A DNA stretch of 64,000 bases from Owenia fusiformis (Eukaryota; Annelida; Polychaeta; Sabellida; Oweniidae). Position numbers and translations under genes: made by a program. The notes below the pieces were generated by a model. That model saw nothing but the letters and a program-made list of their open reading frames with translations, did not search any database and was not told the DNA's origin. Below are positions 1-13,212 of the stretch, piece after piece. Each line of letters starts with the position of its first letter. Within the stretch, counting starts at the first letter, position 1. The stretch covers positions 3,998,109 to 4,062,108 of the forward strand of contig CAIIXF020000003.1 of the NCBI GenBank assembly GCA_903813345.2, written 5' to 3'.

Positions 1-3000
1 AATTTGAAAGGCTTATTGCTTTTTACAAACACCTGGCATTCGAAGAACATTTGGTTTAAAAAATTTGTTTCAAAAGTCATATTTCAGTGTTTCAAAAGTC
101 AAATTCGATGGTTTATTATTCAAATCTTATTACGTCTGTCCGTCCGTCTGGGCAATAACTCAAATACCATTGGCCCGATTTTGTTCATATTTTGTACACA
201 TATACCCTATGGGGGTAGAATTCTGCTTAAAAGTCGATTTTCAAAAAGGCTGCTCATTTAAAAATGGCGGCCATTTTAGTGCCAATTTTACAGTAATCTA
301 GGTGCAATATGTAAAACTGTAATAGCAATATGTTTCAAATGTAAAAAATATATATAGGACATTAATAAAGCTAGAATGTAGATATGAAAGAAGCAAATGA
401 CAGCCATCTTGAAAAATGGCGGCCTTTACTCGTTATTTTACGATTTTTGCTGTAACTTGAAACGTAGTGGAGCGATTTTGTTCATATTTGGTATGCAGGG
501 TTCGAACTTAACTTTTTAGACTGGTAGTGTATGTGGATACTATAAGCATTGCACACTGTCTAATGACACTTTTGGTAGAAGGCTGCCATTTTGAAAAATT
601 GCCACCATTTTGAAAAATGGCCGCCATTTTAACATATTTTACTATAACTCGAAAAGTAGTGGAGCGATTTTGTTCATATTTGGTATGTGAATACTATAAG
701 CATGGCACACTGTCTAATGACACTTTGGGTAGTAGGCGACCATTTTGAAAAATGGCGACCATTTTTACTTTTATAACTATAAATTGAAAAGGAGTGGAGC
801 GATTTTGTTCATATTTGGTATGTGAATACTATAAGCATGGCACACTGTCTAATAACACTTTTGGTGGAGGAGACCATTTTGAAAAATGGCGACCATTTTT
901 ACATTTTTTACTATAACTCAAAAAGTAGTAGAGCGATTTTGTTCATATTTTTATATGTGAATACTATAAGCATGGCACACTGTCGAATGACACTTTGGGT
1001 AGTAGGCGACCATTTTGAAAAATGGCGACCATTTTTACTTTTATAACTATAAATTGAAAAGTAGTGGAGCGATTTTGTTCATATTTGGTATGTGAATACT
1101 ATAAGCATGGCACACTGTCTAATGACACTTTGGGTAGTAGGCGACCATTTTGAAAAATGGCGACCATTTTTACATTTTTTACTATAACTCAAAAAGTAGT
1201 AGAGCGATTTTGTTCATATTTTATATGTGAATACTATAAGCATGGCACACTGACTAATGACACTTTGGGTAGTAGGCGACCATTTTGAAAAATGGCGACC
1301 ATTTTTACTTTTATAACTATAAATTGAAAAGTAGTGGAGCGATTTTGTTCATATTTGGTATGTGAATACTATAAGCATGGCACACTGTCTAATAACACTT
1401 TTGGTGGAGGAGATCATTTTGAAAAATGGCGACCATTTTTACATTTTTTACTATAACTCAAAAAGTAGTAGAGCGATTTTGTTCATATTTTTATATGTGA
1501 ATACTATAAGCATGGCACACTGTCTAATGACACTTTGGGTAGTAGGCGACCATTTTGAAAAATGGCGACCATTTTTACTTTTATAACTATAAATTGAAAA
1601 GTAGTGGAGCGATTTTGTTCATATTTGGTATGTGAATACTATAAGCATGGCACACTGTCTAATGACACTTTGGGTAGTAGGCGACCATTTTTACATTTTT
1701 TACTATAACTCAAAAAGTAGTAGAGCGATTTTGTTCATATTTTATATGTGAATACTATAAGCATGGCACACTGTCTAATGACACTTTGGGTAGTAGGCGA
1801 CCATTTTTACTTTTATAACTATTAATTGAAAAGGAGTGGAGCGATTTTGTTCATATTTGGTATGTGAATACTATAAGCATGGCACACTGTCTAATAACAC
1901 TTTTGGTGGAGGAGACCATTTTGAAAAATGGCGACCATTTTTACATTTTTTACTATAACTCAAAAAGTAGTAGAGCGATTTTGTTCATATTTTTATATGT
2001 GAATACTATAAGCATGGCACACTGTCTAATGACACTTTTGGTAGTAGGCGACCATTTTGAAAAATGGCGACCATTTTTACATTTTTTACTATAACTCAAA
2101 AAGTAGTAGAGCGATTTTGTTCATATTTTATATGTGAATACTATAAGAATGGCACACTGTCTAATGACACTTTGGGTAGTAGGCGACCATTTTGAAAAAT
2201 GGCGACCATTTTTACTTTTATAACTATAAATTGAAAAGGAGTGGAGCGATTTTGTTCATATTTGGTATGTGAATACTATAAGCATGGCACACTGTCTAAT
2301 AACACTTTTGATGGAGGAGACCATTTTGAAAAATGGCGACCATTTTTACATTTTTTACTATAACTCAAAAAGTAGTAGAGCGATTTTGTTCATATTTTAT
2401 ATGTGAATACTATAAGCATGGCACACTGTCTAATGACACTTTGGGTAGTAGGCGACCATTTTGAAAAATGGCGACCATTTTTACTTTTATAACTATAAAT
2501 TGAAAAGGAGTGGAGCGATTTTGTTCATATTTGGTATGTGAATACTATAAGCATGGCACACTGTCTAATGACACTTTGGGTAGTAGGCGACCATTTTGAA
2601 AAATGGCGACCATTTTTACTTTTATAACTATAAATTGAAAAGGAGTTGAGCGATTTTGTTCATATTTGGTATGTGAATACTATAAGCATGGCACACTGTC
2701 TAATAACACTTTTGGTGGAGGAGACCATTTTGAAAAATGGCGACCATTTTTACATTTTTTACTATAACTCAAAAAGTAGTAGAGCGATTTTGTTCATATT
2801 TTTATATGTGAATACTATAAGCATGGCACACTGTCTAATGACACTTTGGGTAGTAGGCGACCATTTTGAAAAATGGCGACCATTTTTACTTTTATAACTA
2901 TAAATTGAAAAGTAGTGGAGCGATTTTGTTCATATTTGGTATGTGAATACTATAAGCATGGCACACTGTCTAATGACACTTTGGGTAGTAGGCGACCATT

Positions 3001-3750
3001 TTGAAAAATGGCGACTATTTTTACATTTTTTACTATAACTCAAAAAGTAGTAGAGCGATTTTGTTCATATTTTATATGTGAATACTATAAGCATGGCACA
3101 CTGTCTAATGACACTTTGGGTAGTAGGCGACCATTTTGAAAAATGGCGACCATTTTTACTTTTATAACTATAAATTGAAAAGGAGTGGAGCGATTTTGTT
3201 CATATTTGGTATGTGAATACTATAAGCATGGCACACTGTCTAATAACACTTTTGATGGAGGAGACCATTTTGAAAAATGGCGACCATTTTTACATTTTTT
3301 ACTATAACTCAAAAAGTAGTAGAGCGATTTTGTTCATATTTTTAAATGTGAATACTATAAGCATGGCACACTGTCTAATGACACTTTGGGTAGTAGGCGA
3401 CCATTTTGAAAAATGGCTACCATTTTTACTTTTATAACTGTAAATTGAAAAGTAGTGGAGCGATTTTGTTCATATTTGGTATGTGAATACTATAAGCATG
3501 GCACACTGTCTAATGACACTTTGGGTAGTAGGCGACCATTTTGAAAAATGGCGACCATTTTTACATTTTTTACTATAACTCAAAAAGTAGTAGAGCGATT
3601 TTGTTCATATTTTATATGTGAATACTTTAAGCATGGCACACTGTCTAATGACACTTTGGGTAGTACACGACCATTTTGAAAAATGGCGACCATTTTTACT
3701 TTTTTAACCATAAATTGAAAAGTAGTGGAGCGATTTTGTTCATATTTGGT
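1..3750. repeat. Satellite array, ~135-bp monomer with ~540-bp higher-order unit
   Basis: From about 480 to 3750 the sequence is a head-to-tail array of roughly two dozen monomers near 135 bp. Each monomer has a conserved core around GAGCGATTTTGTTCATATTT, a segment ACTATAAGCATGGCACACTG, and a short palindrome CCATTTTGAAAAATGG. Two monomer classes alternate, differing in the link before the GAGCGATT core (one with ATAAATTGAAAAG, the other with TATAACTCAAAAAG). A subclass with GGTGGAGGAGACC recurs at about 540 bp (near 822 and 1362; again near 2676 and 3213), which marks a four-monomer higher-order unit. Two adjacent monomers near 1680-1800 are shortened. Bases 1-480 look like diverged monomers at the array edge. 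Monomers are nearly identical inside the array, indicating recent homogenisation. Short ORFs inside are products of the repeat, not genes. Confidence 0.95.
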
Positions 3751-5890
3751 AAATAAATCTTATTTGCTTATTTCAGGATGTATGGCATGGGTAATCAGCA
3801 TGTCAAAAACATATAGATAGAATATGGTGGAATAACAGCAGGGAATAGATGGAAAAACAGATTGCATGTGGAATTGCCGCAATACTTCACCTGTATTTAT
3901 CGTAAAAAACAACTTTTATTTAATTCACTGGAAGGAGCTGTTGACAGATGAACAATTAGGATGATAAATGATATGAGATGGCTTGAGAAATGACAACATT
4001 ACATCACCAGGATTTATATACATATATATTAGCTGATTAAAAAATAAAAAGACATATACAACAATAGGCATAATATATGATACAAGATGGCGCACAAGGA
4101 TTTATGTACATACTACAAATCATATTCATAGATACTTAAATGATACCAGATGGAATGATGATGTGTGACAGTTGTGATTCTTATAGACCATGATATGAGT
4201 CAAGTGTGGAGATGCCCCCTCCCCCCACACAAACAATAGCATTATGAATCAAGTGTGTACATGCCACCCCTCCCAATAGACTTTAGCAACATTTCAAAGA
4301 TTAAAGACTGATGTTGATATAATTCAGTACAATGATGAAAAATGGAAATTATTTGCAAGGGTAATATAGTATGGTAATTACATAGAGATGTGTGATGGCT
4401 TGATAGCATATACTTTGATCAGCATTAGTCAAGTTCTGAAATCACTTTATCCCGCAGCAAATTTTTTTACCCAGCGCCGGGATATGTCAGGTCTCAATTA
4501 ATTATATCCCGTCGTTTGCAAAAAAAAAATTACGGGACAGTGAGTTTGAGAAACTGACTGTCCCGAGGCTCAGTGCTACAAAGTGCTCATACGGGATAAA
4601 GGTGTTTGCAATTGCGACTATCCCGCGAGCCCTATAAAATTACGTGACAGTGTAACTGTGATTTATTATATCCCGCTCTGTGAAAAACATTTGTCGGGCT
4701 CGGGACTAATAATCAGATCTGAATATGCCTTATTATTCCATAGTTAGCATGATATTCATAGGATAACATGTGAAAATAAAAACGGTATTTTTGTAAAAAG
4801 TGGTAAAATATGATATTTTTGACAAATTTTCACTTAACCATAGCATACGGTTTTTTGCCATGACATACGGCGCCGTATGCGATGGTTTATGGATTTATGC
4901 TTCTTCAGACTCAAAACGAGGCTTAGTGTCAACATCGCCGAATTGTTTGGAAAATTCGAATTAAATCACTTAATTTCCGACGACTCTGATGATGACTTTA
5001 ACTATGGAATAAAAAGAACATCCTATGATATATGTTTAACTCCATCATGGATTTTTATTTACATTTAAGGTGGTATATATTTCATTGATATACAGGTATA
5101 AAACAATGTGAAGATGACCTGATAACGTTATCATAATAGACATGGTGTCTATAAAATTTCAAGATGTTAACCCAACTTTAAAATGGCATTTGTTAATTTT
5201 CATTTCTAAATATTTCACTCAAATGTAAAATTTAAAATCGCAGATCTCTTATAGTTTTGGCATACAGATTGTTTACTTATTCGCTATTCACTTTAGCGGT
5301 CGCTACTCTTTTAGATAAGCGTTTATGTTTAATTGGAAAATACCATATTTGTATCTTATTCATAGGGTTTGAGTGTTTGTCAACATTCTCATTAGATAAA
5401 TACCAGTACATGTATGTCATCCCCTTTTATTTGTTATGTTTTAAACACGAAATAACATGAAAACTTTCAAAAATCAGAGGGTATAGTTATTGAATTAGTA
5501 TACCAAGTTGGATACTATTTGGGTATTGAGACTGTTAAGAATTAAAATCAAAAATAAACAATAGACCAATTAGTTCAGGAATGCAAAATGACACACGTTA
5601 ATAGATAATATTGGATCACTTTACAAAGTTTTATGTCTATATACAGATGGACATATATCATACTGTGGCGTTTATCTAAGCCAAAAAAGGGTGTGTGTGT
5701 GTTCTCGATTTTTTCACAAACGCGCAGACAAATACCAAACGCTGGTCTACGAAGCGCTACTGCAATTACAAATAAAAGGTAAGAATTAGTAAAACGATTA
5801 ACTGTCTTGTGGGTATTTAACATTTATGTCTCTCATCGGTATGGTTTGTAAAAGGGGAATATTAATTTTCATATGAATTATTACCATATT
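3751..5890. other. Intergenic sequence with a TCCCG/CGGGA cluster
   Basis: No gene is supported here. The interval begins just after the satellite and runs to the region upstream of the UNC93-like gene. Between about 4440 and 4720 the pentamer TCCCG or its complement CGGGA occurs many times in both orientations, often as ATCCCG or TACGGGA, inside otherwise AT-rich DNA. The remainder holds only short, unconvincing ORFs and a small GT run near 5690. Confidence 0.6.
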
Positions 5891-6088
5891 GCAGAATGTG
5901 TCAGTGCCTTCACATGCACCTTGATGTAATAGCCACATCTACCAAGGATCTTACTATATTGCATGCGGGAATACATGGTACATCTGGGAAACAGGTTGGG
6001 TATTTTAGTATCCTTGAAACATACATACATACGTTGCGTTTGTCTTCAGGTTATCTCAAGAGCACTGTGGTTCCACTGATTGAACAAA

Positions 6089-9000
6089 ATGTCGCGGGAT
6101 AATAAAGGATATGTAAATGACTATGAGGGGAAAAGTGGTTTCAGTGATATCGCTCTTAAAGAGGCACATCCAAACAATTATGGTGTTAAAGAGGCATACC
6201 CGATGGACGCAATACAAAATGGATCACCAGTCAATGATTATAGCACCATGGACCCTAAAGATATTAAAAGGGCTAAACTTCGAATATACAAAAACATCAT
6301 TGTTGTCAGCTTTGGATTTCTCTTTAACTTCACTGCATTTTCATCATTATCAAACCTTCAGAGCAGCCTGAATAAGGAGGAAGGTCTCGGCACAGGTGGA
6401 CTCGCTGTGCTCTACGCAGCTTTAGTCGTATCCTGTATGTTCCTCCCTAAATTCCTGATTGCCCATTTTGGATGCAAATGGACAATAGTGGCTGCGATTG
6501 TGTGCTATTCGGCATACATCGCCGCTAATTTCCACGCTGTTTGGGCGACAATTGTCCCGGGGGCGATAATCCTGGGGTTTGGGGCAGCTCCCTTGTGGTC
6601 GGCGAAGTGTACCTATGTGACAGAAGTCGGAAAGAAGTACGCGTTACTTTCTGGAGAGTCTAAGGATGCAGTCATCAATCGATTCTTTGGGATTTTCTTC
6701 TTGATATTTCAGACAAGTAAGTGTCGAAAATTCGCTTAAACACAGATCTATGAATTAAAAAACGGTCACTTTAAGAATTGTCATCGAAAGTTGACAGTTA
6801 TGGGGCCAGTCTAGAGCTAACAACTGCAACCTATGTTAACCCTTACCATTCCAGTTTTCAGTATCGACCCTCATTTCGCAATAAAATTTATGCCTATACT
6901 CTAAACTCTTTCCAGGTCAAATATGGGGGAATCTTATATCCTCATTTGTGTTAAACAGACGAGTGGACAACTCTACTCGACCCTCCGAAGAGATTCTGGC
7001 GCAATGTGGTGCAAATTACTGCAAGGAGCCAGAAAATAATCCAAACAGTCTTCTGAAGAAACCACCTATAAGCCAGGTAAAATGCAACATTTTGAAGAAA
7101 GAAATTTTGAGTTGAAAAAAAGATTTTAAGATTAAGATCGTATCGTATGATGTTGTTATATTCTATATTCAAATCGTCTAGTCATGAAAATTACGGGCGC
7201 TGGATAATGAGTATCGAATCCCCTCTCCATTGGAAAAATAGAAACGTGAATTTAATGGTTATTTGTTTCCTCTACTATACCCAACCCCTAGAAATGCATA
7301 AGATACTCTGTTTGTCTAAATGTATTGTTTAGTATATTTTTGAAAATTCCTTAAAACATCGAACAGTCATCCGATAAACCATTAATAAGGAACAGACACA
7401 TAAAAACAAATAACATTATCTTTACAAATAAGCCAAATGGGTTGCTCATGATCACTAAATGCAAGGTATGGTAGAGTGTTGTTCTCGCTGTTTTGATTCC
7501 ATTTACTACAAAATATATTCTCTCGTATTTGAGTAATTCATATATGAGAAAATGCTTCTAAGGTCAATTGATCTATTGCCCTTACAAATACCCTACATGG
7601 ACAGGAAATCAACAAACAAGACAGGGCCAATCCAATGTCAATGTAATTGATAAATAGTTATTAATTCTTCTAAAACAATGTTAGTTTTGAGAATTTAATC
7701 TTTTAAGATTTAGAACACCACTTCAAGTTGTATTTTGAAACGTCTAGTTTTAACAAGAACTGACTTGTAAATATAATTAACCATCAATAGTGTTATATAT
7801 CTAAAGTATGCGCTTCCTACATTTTATAGATAACGTCTGGTATTTACAAACACTTGTAAACTATACCTATCTCATACCAATAGCAAATCTTGTACATTGT
7901 TATATGTAAAACAAGTGTACAGTGACATTTTATAGCTATGAAGATTATATTATGAGAATTGATGTCGTGCATTATACTTTGATATTAACAATTTTTATTT
8001 TATTTTCGTCCAATTTGATTATTAAAGTCAACAATATGTACTGTTGACAGTTACTTGTAATTATATTTTTCTTCATCAGGATATAATGCAAATTACATGT
8101 AATCTAAATCCCGTGAATATCAATGACACGCGTTTAATTTTCCCAAAAAATCCCAAACTTGTTTACAAAGAATTTTCCCGTGCTTTAAGCCAGAAAATGG
8201 ACCGGTTCGGAACAATTGCATGAACATAATTTTGTTTTGCAGCCAGGGGGAAATTCTTTGTCACCATGAAGTTTCGGCTCTTTATAAAATCAAACGCGCG
8301 TCTGTAAAAAAATTGCGTACTTCAAATCAATCAGGGGCATCATACTATAGACTTAAAATTGGACACGAAGAAATTAATATTAAGAAAATTATGGCTGTTT
8401 TAAATTCAAATAAAACCGTTAATCCGTACCAATCCAGCTTTTTTATCCATTTCGGTCCGCTTCTGCTAGCTGCGTATACCATTGATGAAAACTGCAGCTA
8501 ATTGATCATTGGTAAACTCATTTTTGGAATTTGATCCATCTCATGCAAATTATGTGAGTCTAATAAAAGGAGCAGGGGGATAAATCTATAAATACGACAT
8601 CTATTTTTGTACCAGAATACTTTTTTTTTTTACCAAATTCCAATCAATTATACTCTTTTTTTTTATTGGATCTTACACACACATCATACATGATATACAC
8701 ACATGTTCATATAATTCTTTTACATTTTACAAATAGGTACTATTTTAACAGCTCATCTCCATGTATGAGGATTTTCTAACAATATGGTTTACAAATGTTT
8801 ACAGCATAACGTACAATGGTCTTCAAAGACATATAGATTACCACAGTTTTATAATATATAACTCCATACCTTAAATATAATACATAGTTATTGGCTTAAT
8901 AGTTCACTAACCGATCTCCAAGTCTTATAGAATGTTTCTTGCATATCATTTGAATTTGCAATGTTTTGTTCATCTTTGATTTTATATTTTATGATTTCCT

Positions 9001-11701
9001 TTATTTGGATAAAGGTGATTTTAGTTTTAGTCAGTCTCGATTTATGTATTAAACTTTTTGTATACAAAATACAAAAATTTATGGCTTTAGTTTTATCCTC
9101 GTTTTCTTCATCTAATTTTCCTATAATTATATCTTTATATGTTAGATCAACATTGAGGACAATTTTGAAATCGTCCCAAATCTTGGCAGAGTTTGGGCAT
9201 TCAATATAAAAGTGTATGGTATCATCGATTTTGTTATTATTGCATATATCACACAATTTTGAATTTTTGATCTTCTTTTGAGTTAGAAAGTTATTGTTTG
9301 GTTACTGTTTGGCGTACCAGAATACTTGTATGCATAGGTTATCGGAAATTCTGGTTTGATTTGCCTATTTTTTCTATGTTTTATAAAGGTTCATATGCTA
9401 TGTGGTATATACGTGGCATCTGCATTCTTCGGTGCCATATTGGTTGCACTATTCCTAGATAAACTTGACAGGGAGGTGTCCGAGCAAGAAGAACAGCGGA
9501 GGGAGGCAGAAGCAAGAGCCAATAATGAGGTAAGCTATGACGTTTTGGAAGCAATATATTCAAAAACTTACTTCGTATGAGACAATGTGCAGGTTACTTT
9601 CAGTTACTTTTTAATAGTGAAGAAGTAGGATCTTGGAGCGATGATCCATAAATATTCCCTATGTTTACACTGATAAATACGTATATCACATACGTATCAA
9701 GGGCGTAGCCAGCTTTCAGTCAGGGGTGTGATCACCAAAAAATCGGCTTTCAGTCAGGAGGATTGCGATTGTGGCATAAACAAGCCAAAAAATAAGATTT
9801 ATCTTGAATTTTACAAAAATTGATGCAACCATCGCACCCCCCCCCCCCCCTGGCTACGCCTATGCATATCATACTGTCATCTATGTAATCTGTCGCAGCA
9901 AGCAAATACTTATCACATGGACTGTTTGCAGAATTACGTTGAAAAAAGCAAATCAGAAAAATACAAGCCTGAACTTTTGATAGCAACATTTGCCCACCTG
10001 AGAGACATAAACCAAGTCCTATTGATACCCCTAACCATGTACAGTGGACTCGAACAAGCATTCATCACCGGGGATTTTACTAAGGTAGTGATTTATTGGT
10101 TAGAAAATACCCATATTTGTATATTATTAATATTACAGTTACTTCAAGAAAATACGATGTCAATCACACAAACAAATTGTTATTACATTATATTATGTTT
10201 TGAAAATGTTGGTTCCAAAGTTCTTTTGACAACACATTTCAGTAGTTTAAAAAAACAATCGTTACATTGAATGTTCCGTAGTGAATGTATACATACCATT
10301 AAGGTGTACAAGCTTGCAATGTGGTTTGTCAACCAATGATCTAAACTATATATTCCAACAGAGGATTTGCCATGTTATTTAGCCCTACCAATACCCATGA
10401 TGCCATCTATTTTTCCATTTATATGGAAAAGGGTCAATTTTCATCCTTACAATTGGAACAAAATTAAAATAAAAGCTATTGTTTTCAGGCGTTTGTGGGT
10501 TGTTCTCTCGGAATATGGATGGTGGGGTTCGTCATGATCACATTCGGGGTGACCAACTCGATATGTTCGTACCTGCTTGGAGCAGGAGTAAAGTACATAG
10601 GAAGGCTCCCATTTTTCTGTGCAGGTAAAAATCGCGTGCCTTAATTACAAGTGCCATAGGAAAGAGCAAAACGTTATACAAACAGAGTTGAAAAATAACG
10701 GATTTTTAAGTATAACATGTCTTAAGAAACCAAACCCCATTACAGTAAATGATGTTGAAAGTTGCAGATGTTTTCATGCAGACTGTGTACCTGACGCCCC
10801 TCTGAAACGGTGAAACGACTTCTAGAGTCTAAAACATATTTTCGATTATCGATATTCAGATGACTCTTGATCACGCTAATAACGCGAACGCTTGATACAG
10901 GGAAATCACGAACGCGACAAGTAAGAATAAATGCGTTCGCCCTAATTTAACAGTACATTATATTCATTTCTATTTTACTCCAGCCGCTGTGTTAAACTAT
11001 GGAGTTCAAGTGACGTTTCTGCTTTGGAAACCCCATCCTGATTATTTACCTGTATTCTTCGTGCTTGCCGCACTTTGGGGAATGTCAGATGCTGTCTGGC
11101 AGGCGCAGATAAATGGTAGAACTATCTTATGAAATTGCTTTAATGAAATAAGACAACAACTACAACACTGATAAATATGCATGCATGATTTAATTTAACA
11201 TTTTTAATCATTAACTTTACTAATCGTGTCCGAGCTAACTACTGTTCATACATGTATCTACCTCATTTTCATTTACTCTAAGTAGGCTTACGCATGGCTT
11301 AATTTTACTGTTGTAGATGGCTATTTAAACATTTACATATTAAGATAAAAAGTGTACGACAACATAGTCGAGTTCCCATGACATAGGCCCTACTCCTGCT
11401 TAGATTCATTCACAGAGATTTCAATTTTACACATACGGGTTTTGCATGATTAACAATAACACCTACTTACTAACACATTTCAGCCTTGTACGGGTTTCTT
11501 TTCACTGACCAATCAGAAGCCGCCTTTGCTAACTACCGGATGTGGGAGAGCATTGGATTCATAATGGCGTTCGCTTACAGCAACTGGATTTGCATTACTG
11601 TAAAGATTTATATTCTCATGGGATTCCTGACTGTGGGCATGTTGGGATATTTCATCGTCGAATGGCGGCAACGTAAGCATCGTTCAGCAGATTTGGACTA
11701 A
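6089..11701 (+). CDS. UNC93-like membrane protein, complete seven-exon gene
   Basis: UNC93 family member of the major facilitator fold, an integral membrane protein. UNC93A homologues are poorly characterised; UNC-93 regulates a two-pore potassium channel in nematodes and UNC93B1 traffics Toll-like receptors. Coding exons: 6089-6716, 6916-7076, 9389-9529, 9932-10084, 10489-10624, 10984-11115, 11484-11701. All junctions are GT-AG, phases join cleanly, and the model gives 522 aa, normal for the family. A hydrophilic tail of about 68 residues precedes the first membrane helix (NIIVVSFGFLFNFTAFSSL). Family-like stretches include APLWSAKCTYVTE, NRFFGIFFLIFQTSQIWGN and WGMSDAVWQAQINALYG. The fifth exon encodes hydrophobic GCSLGIWMVGFVMITFG. 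The start at 6089 is the first ATG in an open frame; a 5' non-coding exon beginning near 5895 after TTGCAG is possible. The first AATAAA after the stop is at 11972. It is probably UNC93A-like rather than UNC93B-like, but that needs a tree. Confidence 0.9.
7270..7460. repeat. Dispersed repeat, copy A (intron 2 of the UNC93-like gene)
   Basis: A stretch of about 190 bp starting CCTAGAAATGCATAAGATAC and ending near a segment with GCCAAATGGGTTGCTCATGA is repeated, with scattered differences, at about 62300-62490. The two copies are 55 kb apart and in the same orientation. The copy at 62.3 kb lies inside a TIR element. No protein is encoded. It is probably part of a non-autonomous transposon family. 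Confidence 0.8.
7477..8608. other. Intronic sequence, nothing recognised
   Basis: Most of the large second intron of the UNC93-like gene. AT-rich, with one weak ORF (8220-8501) that lacks recognisable motifs and is not flanked in phase by the neighbouring exons. I see no RNA gene or repeat here beyond simple AT-rich runs. Confidence 0.5.
8609..9327 (-). mobile_element. 5'-truncated LINE insertion with 14-bp target duplication
   Basis: A LINE 3' end inserted in the second intron of the UNC93-like gene, antisense to it. The minus strand encodes about 120 residues of the C-terminal end of a LINE ORF2: a zinc-binding pattern CDICNNN followed by HFYIECPNSAKIW, as in L1/Tx1-type elements. The insertion is bounded by perfect 14-bp repeats GTACCAGAATACTT at 8609-8622 and 9314-9327, with a poly(T) run directly after the left copy, i.e. 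the poly(A) tail of a minus-strand insert. This is the standard signature of target-primed reverse transcription. The same protein type occurs at the end of the larger LINE at 40.3-46.6 kb. No full reverse transcriptase remains, so it is dead. Confidence 0.9.
9699..9868. mobile_element. Small MITE with GGCGTAGCCAG termini
   Basis: About 165 bp flanked by the inverted ends AGGGCGTAGCCAG (9700) and CTGGCTACGCCT (near 9852-9863), with a poly(C) run next to the right end. It lies in intron 3 of the UNC93-like gene. There is no coding potential. A target duplication is not clear. It is best read as a miniature inverted-repeat element. Confidence 0.65.
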
Positions 11702-12735
11702 GTTTTCCCCTCTGATTGTGCAGTGTAAACAAAATATGGATTTATTTTTGGATTGTTTATTTGTTTGTATGCTTACTGGCGATTTAGATGCATGAATAGA
11801 TGCCGAGGTTCACCCTTCATGATTAGCAACATCCGGTTACTGAAAAGCTTGTCATTCAAGACCAAATATATCCAGCAGCTTCAAAAATCGATCAAAAAAG
11901 TCCTTACTTCAGCAACAACGTAACACAACGCAACCAAGACATTATGAAATTCGCCAGATAACGTCCTGGTTAATAAACTAAGAAATTCTTACTCGATTAT
12001 TGAAGCTGATGAAAATATTTGATCGTGACTGAATAGCTTTTCAGTAATCGGAGGTAACGACTCACAGAATGGTACACTATCGAGATACAAATCAACCTTT
12101 TTGTTGGTGAAAATGATGAAAATAAAAATTTCCGCCAATATTGAAATTATTGATACTTCCGAAATTGATATCAAATTTTTAAACATGTAGAAGGGCGTTA
12201 GAAATATAGCAGTACTGAACATAATTAAAGAATCAATAAATAAACTAGTAATCAGTTATAATAATTAACTTTCATCTAACTGCAGCAAAAACATTTTAAA
12301 TGTATACTAAAAACATTGTATAGCTTTGTACTTTCCTATGAAGATATTGTAAATATTGTACTTGAACAATAGCAATACGGTGGGATGAAATAGACAGATG
12401 TAACAAGATGTTTAAAAAATTAATACATTTTTATTTTGATAGTCACAAATGAATAAGACCGCTGGATCGGTCGAATATTTTATCAGTCAATGCCCTTTGC
12501 CATGCGCATTTGAATGCACTATTATGAAAATTACATTTTGATGATTCGTACTATGTAAAATTGTTTGTTTTGTGCATTGTCTTATATATCTATTTTGATT
12601 AACTCATTGATATTTTCCTCAGCTTTATTATTGAAAGCTTAATTGTATTCACAAACTATTTAATAAAATATGGAGGTTTTCCGATATGTATCTTAATGAA
12701 TTTAATATTAATATATTCAATATTATTTCATGAAG
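11702..12735. other. 3' flank of the UNC93-like gene
   Basis: AT-rich sequence following the UNC93-like stop codon. AATAAA hexamers at 11972 and again near 12230-12240 are candidate polyadenylation signals for that gene. Otherwise no gene or clear repeat is seen. Confidence 0.5.
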
Positions 12736-13212
12736 TCACGAGAAGGCCGGATCACGATCTTCGACGAGTTAACAACCTACTAATGCCTGGCACAGTATGT
12801 AGAACTGATGCCAATAGAAAATCATTTTTACCAGCCACCATAAAAGCTTGAAACGACATTGAAGCAACAATAAAAAAACCACAAAATCTTAGGTGCATTA
12901 TAGGAAATTAGTAACACATAAAAATAAGTCACTGGAGCACTGTTACCATGGGAAAGAGACACGCAAATGAGACACACACAGATAAGACTGGGATGTAGAG
13001 ATCTATACCTCAACCATGCCGAAGATAATCCGAGATGTGAATGTGGAAACCCCATGAAAAATACAGAACATTATTTCAAAGAATGTCCTTTATACGAAAA
13101 GCAAAACACAAAACTACCAAGGATAACATTAGCAAAACTCATCATAGGATACACTAGAAAAAAACAGCCAAGGAACATAAAGCCACCTTTACTGCTGTTC
13201 ACAATTACATAA
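12736..13212 (+). pseudogene. LINE 3'-end remnant (jockey/CR1-like ORF2 C terminus)
   Basis: Conceptual translation gives the usual C-terminal stretch of a jockey/CR1-type LINE: a segment with KSFLPATIKA, then a stop, then after a frame change HTQIRLGCRDLYLN and the zinc-binding pattern CECG...HYFKECPLY (12967-13212). The reading frame is broken at least twice and no reverse transcriptase remains. The opposite-strand ORF over the same bases is a shadow. It is a fossil fragment. Confidence 0.75.

Noticed and set aside
822-3437. Repeated ORFs of about 74 codons starting NTISMAHC
   Set aside because: They recur with the satellite period and arise from the monomer sequence; no gene signals.
1-3750. 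CRISPR-like array
   Set aside because: Units are contiguous without unique spacers; this is ordinary satellite DNA in a eukaryote.
6117-6371. 84-codon ORF overlapping UNC93-like exon 1
   Set aside because: Alternative-frame shadow of the real coding exon.
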